DNA of 64,000 nt from Ptychodera flava. Lineage: Eukaryota; Hemichordata; Enteropneusta; Ptychoderidae. The stretch covers positions 31,642,780 to 31,706,779 of the forward strand of contig NC_091947.1 of NCBI RefSeq assembly GCF_041260155.1, given 5' to 3'. Position 1 is the stretch's first letter; each line of letters begins with the position of its first letter. Positions 50,901 through 64,000 of the stretch are shown here, one piece after another. The position numbers and the translations under genes are program-made. The notes under the pieces were generated by a model. It worked only from the letters and a program-made list of their open reading frames with translations. It had not been told where the DNA came from and made no database searches.

Positions 50901-53900
50901 ACGCAGTGTTTTCTCTGCATTTTCACTGAAGGGGCAATTTCTGTCACATTCATCAAAATTAGGGGTCAGACTTAACATCTTAGGGGGCAGAAACAACAGC
51001 AAATTCACAGGTCACTACACTATGAGCTTTGGTCACCATCATATGGGCGTATTTGCTTGCTGTGTTTTGTGTGCAATTTTTGTGGTCAGTAGCTTTTGAA
51101 GGGCAGAAAATGGCTCAAAACGCACAATTTGCGCAATCGAGAAAAATCCGTTTATATTGAATAGGTTTGTTCAATTATTCAGGGGTAGCCAGGCCCTCAA
51201 AGCCTATAGATAATATAAAGTACGTAGTTTGTATCTTCATAAATATTTACATATAGCTTTTCCATTTTTTTCTCAGCCTGGGGCTTGTAAGATAGGTATC
51301 ATGCCAGGCCATATTCATCAGGATGGTAAAGTTGGCATTGTTTCCAGATCAGGCACACTTACCTATGAAGCAGTAGCACAAACATCAAGTGTAGGCCTTG
51401 GCCAGTCTCTCTGTGTTGGTAAGTACAAATGATAGATCTCATAAAATATCTGCTTTCTTCTATATTTGCTGATATAGCAGATTAATATAAAATCAAAGTC
51501 TTTTCCAAAATAATTACCTTGGCCAGTCTCTCTGTGTTGGTAAGTACAAATGATAGATCTCATAAAATATCTGCTTTCTTCTATATTTGCTGATATAGCA
51601 GATTAAAATAAAATCAAAGTCTTTTTCCAAAATAATTACTAGGAACAGAGAAATGTTTACACAATAATTCACTTTGTTTCCTCTATATCCTTCATTGCCA
51701 CATTGAATTATTGAATGAATACAAGAATTATAAAGTGATGTGCACAATCTAAAAACTCATCTTTAACATACCATAAAAACCCTATCAAGCCAACCAGAAA
51801 AAATAAGTATGATTTTAAATAGAGAAAATTAACAAAACCAAAATTATTTTTAATGGTCGAATTATTAGGGATTTCATTGTTTTCGATAGTTCACAAGTGA
51901 TACGCTTACCATCTTAGATGAATGAAGCATAGAAAGGTTACTTTCCTGGAGTCCCAACTTGGACATTCTGTGTTGTACATTGCATTGTTCTGTGTATTTT
52001 ATAAAAAATAAATGTTCAAAACAGCTTGTCATGATTTGTTGTTCAAAATATTAGAGATTGAGAAAGTCCCAATTTCCATTGGTGGTCGAATTGGTTAGGT
52101 TAAAATTATGTTTTGAGATAATAATAAGGTGGGTGAATAAATTGGGTTTTTATGGTAATTGGCCTTGGCATTGAAACTTCTTTTCTCTGTCCTTGTGACA
52201 TGTGTCTAGTGTATGTTATTTAAAACTTGAAAGCCAGAAATACTTTGTAAATTGCATCTCCAGTCAGTTACGTTGTTGAATTCAAATTGATCATATCAAG
52301 CTACATTTGATTTTAAAATATTTTAATTTTTTGTTTTAACTTCAAAGGCATCGGAGGCGATCCTTTCAATGGAACAAATTTTGTAGATTGTTTAGATGTC
52401 TTCCTCAAAGATCCACAAACAAAGGGAATTGTGTTGATTGGTGAAATTGGTGGAACTTCAGAAGAATCAGCTGCAGAGTTCCTCAAAGAACACAATACGG
52501 TGAGATTCCTGTAATCTTTCAGCAGGATTTCTTGAAGTTGTGGATGTCATTAGTTTCTGTCATCATTTTGTAATACCACAGATGAACAAATGAAATATAG
52601 AGACACAGTTCTGAGCACACACACACCATGTTTTTTGTGAAAATATCACTAGGTATGCACAAGAACACTGTTACAGCATATTGCTGAACCTACAGTAGAG
52701 GGTAATAGGGTAATAACCTGTATTATGTTATGGATCTTATATTTGTTATTATCATATACCTATGCCCTGTATTGTGTCTGTACTGAGTTCAGTGACATGA
52801 TTTATCATGTTGATTTGCATGTCAATAAAGTGATACGCCTTGTTGATTTGCATATGAAAGGAATGATCAGCGCGTCTTTCTTTCATTCAATTGAATATTT
52901 GCATATGAAAAAGTGATATGACCTGTTGATTTACATAACAAAGCCTGATACGGCCTGTTGATTTGCATACCGAACTACTTACATGGTGGCGCCCAAATCA
53001 AAACAAACCATGGCACCCGTCTATGATTTGACTTTGACTACGATATCATGTCCGATCTCCAAAAGTGGCAGGGTTTTGAAGCATAGGGAAATGTGGGGTA
53101 ACTAAATAAAACACATGTGTCGATATCGGATTAACCTGCTAGTAGTGCTACCAATTTGAACAATTAAAGAGCAGAGCATCACACCGTACGGCCACTGACA
53201 GATCGATGACAGACCAGCTGTTCCGTCCGTGCATAAGCACAGACGCGCAGACGACAAGCAAAAGTGCTATTGGACATTTCGGAGGACCGGCAAATTCAAA
53301 AGCACAACTTTCAAAAATATCATGTATTCATGGTAAATGCGTTCTGGAAAATAATACGAAACACAACACTTGCATGTACCATACCGATTCGGTAGATATC
53401 CTACATGTTTGATGACAGAGTTCAACCATTTCTCTGCTCAACCGTAAAATAATTGTCAATGAGCCGCAGACGCTAGTATATCAGTCCGCCTCAGCAAGAT
53501 GACGCAAACAAATGTAGTCAATCAAGAAAAACCACAGTGAAACGTATCATATTTTAATATACGAGATTTATTCATTCAATAACGTGGGCATAGGTATATG
53601 ATAAAGAGGTTATCCCTCGATATCACCTCTTGGTAGGGTCGTATTGCTGCTCGTGCAGTTGTGGGCCGCATAACACTCGTCTTCGACTCGTGTGATGCGG
53701 CCCACAACCGCACTCGTAGCAATACGACCCCACCAAGAGGTAATATTGAGGGATAACCTCATACTGTGCATCAAATTTGATGTGGCGTTGCTATTTTCAT
53801 AAAACGTCTCAACAAATTTTCCATCAAGTTTAAATACCAATATGGAGAAAGAGCACACATCTGACAGTGTTTGAAACTGTACACAGAGAGCAAGACTACT

Positions 53901-55410
53901 GGCAATCATCTGAAGGGTTTCATCATAAATCACCTCAGAGGCCCCCATAAACACTGTAATGAGCGTTCCCAGAACGCGAACAGTCAAAGTTGCGGAATGG
54001 ATGTTCTATACAGCATTTTTAAATTTTATCATTTTCTAATGGCACATGCATTATAAAATTGGGCTCTTCAGAAAATAAAAGGATTTATGTCATTGTATAT
54101 AGCAAAGTATTGTCTATGACCTCTAGTACCGACTACAATACAGAGTACAATGTACTTTGACATAAATCCCAATTTTTGTCAACATCGTACGTATGCTTAA
54201 TGCCTCACTCTCCAGGCCATACTCCTCTTTAGTACATAAGGTGCTTTTATTATCAGGTCAAGGACCTATTAAACTCTTTTTAGGTCAAGGACCTAACTGG
54301 CGTAGACATTGTACAAATCCACCAATCGTCTCTATTTTCTACTTGTCAGGGTGAAGATCAAAAACCAGTTGCTGCTTTCATTGCTGGTTTGACAGCGCCA
54401 CCGGGCAGGAGGATGGGGCATGCTGGTGCTATTATTGCTGGTGGCAAAGGTGGTGCCAAGGAAAAGATCCAGGCTTTGAAAGATGCTGGTGTTTCAGTTA
54501 CTATGTCACCTGCACAAATAGGAACCACAATACAAAAGGTAACGGAACTTTCTGTTGATTGAAGAAAGTAAAAGCATCAAATATATTGTGGCAATTGCCA
54601 TCAAAGATTTGAATATTAAAGTTGATAAGTTCCTATCCAAATTCCATGAAATATTCCTATTTCTCCAGGAAAACGATGAGGAATTGCAATAGCTGTTTTT
54701 TTACTATATACAGTCACTACACTTGTATATTATCTCTATTTAACCACTGTAAAATGTCTTCTGTAAGTTAGCCATTAAAGTTTGGTGGAGGAGATAAAGG
54801 CATATGGTATATGCTGTATTGGTTCATGCACATGAAATGTAAAATGGCTACTTACCAACCAACAAACATTACTGGTGCAAAAATTAAGTTTTCAAACACC
54901 TACAAGTTTTTAGGTCTCAAAATTCTACTCTTTATTTCAAGAATAATACACCATTGTAATTAACGCCACTCAATGTCTCTTTGGAAACAGTTTTGTACAT
55001 GCTGTAAGAAATAGTTTATTGAATGTGGAAAGCACACAGCAGACATAGTGATTGTAAAGTGTAAAATATCCTTGAAAGCTTTTTTTTGTTTCCAAGGGAG
55101 ATTGTAACATTACAATGGGTATTGATAGGGAATTATCAAGTTAAGTATATGAAGGTGGTTGCTTTAACTTTGTTTGCCAAAAAGTTTCACAACTAAATAG
55201 TAAATGAAGTATCTGGTATCATTGAATTTTTTGCCACATTATTGTCTTCATCCAAGTTGAGAATCACACTGATCTTCTCGGTATTTTGATTTTAATGATT
55301 TTGAATGACTCTACTGAAAAAAGGCTATAGGAAATAATACAATTTGTTGTAAATTTAACCACTTTTTTCTGCTTCTTTTTCAGGAAATGGAGAAAACTGG
55401 GAAAGTCTAG
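47977..55410 (+). CDS. SUCLG1: Succinyl-CoA ligase alpha subunit, mitochondrial; complete, 7 coding exons
   Basis: With a beta subunit this TCA-cycle enzyme converts succinyl-CoA to succinate, making GTP or ATP in the mitochondrial matrix. Exons: 47977-48010, 49807-50024, 50551-50763, 51277-51418, 52348-52499, 54350-54538, 55384-55410; phases all agree and give 324 residues (human 346). The start [11 protein letters not shown] lies in exon 1 and continues as a basic, acid-poor presequence, [11 protein letters not shown]. Visible motifs: CoA-binding [63 protein letters not shown], and the phospho-His loop [19 protein letters not shown]. The last exon encodes only [11 protein letters not shown] context is AAAATGGCC. 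Introns 1 and 3 share a dispersed repeat; a 121-bp duplication sits at the exon 4 donor. Confidence 0.97.
48745..49375. repeat. Dispersed repeat, longer copy (SUCLG1 intron 1)
   Basis: It begins GTGTTTTCTCTGCATGTTCA, contains CATCAAAATTAGGGGGCAGA and ends near CGCAATTTGCGCAATCGCGC-type sequence. Both ends recur, closer together, at 50905-51147 in intron 3, so the family has internally deleted copies. A 196-residue open frame crosses it (48878-49468), but it resembles no protein and I do not call it a gene. Confidence 0.7.
50905..51147. repeat. Dispersed repeat, short copy (SUCLG1 intron 3)
   Basis: It shares CAGTGTTTTCTCTGCAT, CACATTCATCAAAATTAGGG and GCACAATTTGCGCAATCGAG with the intron 1 copy but lacks about 390 bp of its middle. 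Same orientation. Confidence 0.7.
51398..51640 (+). repeat. 121-bp tandem duplication across the SUCLG1 exon 4 splice donor
   Basis: The unit CTTGGCCAGTCTCTCTGTGT-TGGTAAGTACAAATG... is repeated directly with period 121 bp, so the last 22 bases of exon 4 and its donor appear twice (donor GT at 51419 and again at 51540). The copies differ at only a couple of positions, so the event is recent or is an assembly artefact. Using the second donor would read into TGA four codons after the first donor. Confidence 0.9.
52800..52975. repeat. Cluster of TGTTGATTTGCAT repeats with POU octamers (SUCLG1 intron 5)
   Basis: ATTTGCAT (reverse of the octamer ATGCAAAT) is present exactly at 52813, 52846, 52897 and 52961, with a degenerate fifth, ATTTACAT, at 52929. 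Most are preceded by TGTTG and followed by a GTGATAYG-CCTGTTG phrase, so this is a degenerate tandem repeat with units of about 30-50 bp. Confidence 0.6.
53606..53760. repeat. Long hairpin with about 65-bp arms (SUCLG1 intron 5)
   Basis: GAGGTTATCCCTCGATATCA...GTGGGCCGCA (53606-53672) is mirrored by TGCGGCCCACAACCGC...TTGAGGGATAACCTC (53694-53760), with a few mismatches and a loop of about 20 bp rich in CTCG. Similar in plan to the hairpin at 43723-43822 (long arms, CTCG-containing, tiny loop), so possibly the same class of foldback element. Confidence 0.85.
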
Positions 55411-55568
55411 TGTTATTATTTCAATCTGTACATTATCTTGTCTCCAATGGTTTGTCTTTGCATTGTTTGATGATGGAACTTTTATTTGTGTAGTATAGTA
55501 AATACAATTGGAACACTTTAACACAATTTACAGACTGGTTTATTCTGTCAATGTGCCTTCTATTTAAC

Positions 55569-55574
55569 ATTAAA
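55569..55574 (+). terminator. Candidate SUCLG1 polyadenylation signal (ATTAAA)
   Basis: ATTAAA lies about 160 bp past the SUCLG1 stop, in AT-rich DNA and followed by GT-rich sequence. It is the nearest common variant signal I see; there is no transcript evidence. Confidence 0.3.
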
Positions 55575-56435
55575 TTTGTGACTTGTAATCTGATTTGATG
55601 CGTGATCCAGGTTATTATGTTGTGTGAACAGCTTAATTCTTCCCCATTTGATATTTGGTTGCAATGCTCTTTCCATCATCTTAGACTGATTGCAATTTAC
55701 AGGAAAGTCAAAATTGTGATATCTACTGATGGAATACCAACCACAGTGGTCCCTCTTGTGCTAGGATTTTTGGGACCAGTATTATGATAAACAAGGTGGT
55801 ATAGCAGATCATTTGTGGCTGTGCATAAAGTCCTTATTATGGGATTCACAGGTCTATCCTCAAGTGTCTGTCTAATCAATGGACAGGCTAATGTCCTTAT
55901 CTCAGCAAAATAGATGATGTTCCTTGACTTTTAAGGTTTTAGGGTGACACTACAGGAAAAATGGACATGTTGCCAAAATTTACTGTTTTACAGAAGTTGA
56001 TGTCTTATTTGGTGCGGCAGATACAGCTTGTTTGAAAAGGCACCTAAATTGCCTTCAGCAAAATCAGCATTTCAACATCACATTCAGAATTCCCTTTTTT
56101 AAACTCGCCTGTTGACACACATGAGCTAATGTTACAGTGATGTCTGTCTGTCTGTGCCTGACTGTTGGCTCGACATCTCAAGAATGGCCAATAGGATTTG
56201 AATGAAATCTGGTACCTAGATTCTGTTTGGGAATAGCAAGAACTGATAAGCTTTCGGTGAGTGCATGGTGCTTTCATATGTTATGCTTATTTGGATAATT
56301 ATCAAATTTACAAAAAACATGCATTGAGAATGACTGCACAAAATTTGATGAGAATTGCTACAATTGTTGTCACTGAAAGATATTAAGGGAAACATAAAAG
56401 TTAATCGCTTATTTGCATATTTTATGAACTTTCAT

Positions 56436-56870
56436 AATTAGGGATATATATCTGGATCTACTTGACCAAAGTTGAGGAAATTTGCTATTTACATTGAAGA
56501 TACTATGATATAACAGTAACGAAAGTTATTTAGCAATTTTACAACAACTAATTACTAATCTGCATATTGAACAAATTTTGTTAATTTGGGATATATATTT
56601 GGATTGACAAGATCAAAGTTGACTAAACTTGCTATGTACATTGAAGATACTATGATATAACAGTAATGAAAGTTGTTTAGCATTTTGAGATCAGTTTATT
56701 AATAATGTGCATATTGAATTAATTTTCTTAATGAGGGATATATCTCTGAATTGACTTTGTCAAAGTTGGCAAAACTTCCAATTTACATTGAAAATACCAT
56801 GATATTATTGAAAGTCATTTGGCATTTTCACTGCACCTTATTGCTAATTTGCACCAAATGTTGGTTGGGT
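56436..56870. repeat. About 147-bp tandem repeat, three units (SUCLG1-HSPA9 intergenic)
   Basis: Units are marked by GGGATATATATCTGGATCTA-like starts near 56441, 56588 and 56735, with shared TTTACATTGAAGATACTATG and GAAAGTT-TTTAGCATTT blocks. The array follows a GTCTGTCTGTCTGTG run at about 56142 and a CTGTTGGCTCGACATCTCAA phrase. Unit length is close to the 150-bp arrays in SNRNP200 introns, although the sequence differs. Confidence 0.75.
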
Positions 56871-57473
56871 CCAGTAGCTCATTGGACACGCACACACATA
56901 ATTGTGGAGGGGACGCTAAAAGATTGGGAGCGTGCTCGAAATTCACATGCGAGGCAGGGGAGAGGAATACTGAAGGAAATTCCCTCCAATAAAAAATACC
57001 GCAATTATACGGTGTCGCTCAAATTTGATCAGAATTGGTAAATACCAAAGATCAACAATAAGTGTTATTTCTATCTGTTCAGTGCACGAAAATTATACGT
57101 TGATGTTATGACAATTTCTGCACAGTACAACCAGAAAAACAACAAGAAATATTTAAACCAGAAAATTAAGAATGACAAAAGTAAATAAGGTCTGAAACTT
57201 TAGGTACTGAAGGTCAACTTTAGCGACATGCATAGCAGAGAATCTTTCAACCATGGATGTACAAAAATAGACATCCATGGTTTCAGCAGATCTGTTAATA
57301 TGTCACAGTTCATAAACAATGACAGGAAATGACCAATTAGCTGTTTCAGTTACTGCTACCACTCCCAAACATAGTAGGTACCCTGCATACAAATGGGTTA
57401 AAGGTCAAAATCCTCTTATTCAGATGTGCGGGCTGATTCAGTTTACTGCCACCACTCCTGCACACTTGCAGTA

Positions 57474-57797
57474 TATGGGGTGAGAACACCGCCAAATCAT
57501 GACCAAATAATCGCATAATATAGACCAAATAATGACACAAAAATGACCAAATGACCAAAAAATGGCATAATAATGATGAACTAAGTTCCAAATCAAGACA
57601 TCAATGCCAAATAATGTCAAAACAACAGAATTACCAAATAAGTTCATAATCATGTCAAAATAATATCCAAACAATGATCAAATTATGGCCAAATACTGAC
57701 ATAATTATCACCAAATCACCAAAAAAAGGAATAATAATGATTAGATAAGTTTAAATAAAGTTTTCAAGATAATTTTGGCGGTGTTCTCACCCCATAC
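57474..57797. mobile_element. MITE with 23-bp terminal inverted repeats and (CCAAATAATGA)n interior
   Basis: The left end ATGGGGTGAGAACACCGCCA-AAT is the inverse of the right end TTTGGCGGTGTTCTCACCCC-AT. The interior is a degenerate short tandem repeat around CCAAATAATGAC. No coding. It lies about 0.4 kb upstream of HSPA9 exon 1. Confidence 0.85.
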
Positions 57798-58203
57798 TTT
57801 GGCGGTATGGGAGCCTTTGTGTGTGATGGACATACATCCACACATACATACCCACAAACATACAGACATACAGACGCCACTCAGACTCATCATATAAGCT
57901 CTTTTTGGTATTTATATATAAAACCAAATATGAGCAAAAGATGACGGCTTCCTGAGTTCACCCAAGAGCATGTTTCAAGAGTTCCCCAAGCGACGTAGGG
58001 ACTGTGACGTCCCTATGGATAGCGCCATCGAGCGAGCGATTGGACGGCGAGATAGCTGAAGCGAAAGCGAGGGGTATTCTACGCATGCGTACTAAGCTAC
58101 TTACATCACGAAGAAGCTTCGAGAGTGGACTCACGTGTTACGTGTACTCATTTATGAGAACGTTATATATTAGATTGTACAGAGAATCAGTAAGTTTTTA
58201 AAT

Positions 58204-64000
<5,797 letters not shown>

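Noticed and set aside
51419..51545. Alternative longer SUCLG1 exon 4 using the second, duplicated donor
   Set aside because: The extension meets TGA four codons after the first donor, while the first donor joins exon 5 in the conserved phase.

Overview
The window is animal nuclear DNA. It holds three conserved housekeeping genes with many canonical GT-AG introns, and intergenic and intronic DNA full of short non-autonomous repeats. Intron density, repeat style and the proteins (close to human but not vertebrate-identical) fit a marine invertebrate, possibly an ambulacrarian or other non-vertebrate deuterostome. I cannot place it more precisely from sequence alone.

Layout. 1-1530: no gene recognised. 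2552-42750, minus strand: a complete SNRNP200/Brr2 gene (U5 snRNP helicase), 41 coding exons and about 2140 residues, reconstructed here exon by exon. 42751-47976: intergenic DNA between two head-to-head genes, with a dead LINE retrotransposon (about 44150-45745) and hairpin repeats. 47977-55410, plus strand: complete SUCLG1 (mitochondrial succinyl-CoA ligase alpha subunit), 7 coding exons. 58204 to the right edge, plus strand: the 5' part of HSPA9/mortalin (mitochondrial Hsp70), with a separate presequence exon and three further exons; the gene runs off the window.

The most interesting signal lies in SNRNP200 introns. A 149-nt sequence occurs in introns 6, 7, 17 and 27, and in decayed form in intron 15, always in the host-gene sense direction. 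On that strand it folds as a box H/ACA snoRNA: hairpin with an internal pocket, H box ACAUCA, second hairpin with a pocket, then ACA three nucleotides from the 3' end. The 5' upper stem is 11 bp only if two G-U wobbles are allowed, and these exist only on the sense strand. The 5' pocket can pair with a conserved 18S rRNA stretch. This would be a multicopy H/ACA snoRNA family hosted by a spliceosomal helicase gene.

Other features: a Penelope-like GIY-YIG endonuclease fragment with a hammerhead-like core just downstream; two transposon copies built of about 150-bp (50-codon) internal tandem repeats, plus two further elements with the same termini; several foldback MITEs; a His-to-Gln change in the second helicase cassette (DELQ instead of DExH); a one-nucleotide frame conflict at the exon 29/30 junction of SNRNP200; and a 121-bp tandem duplication that copies a SUCLG1 splice donor.
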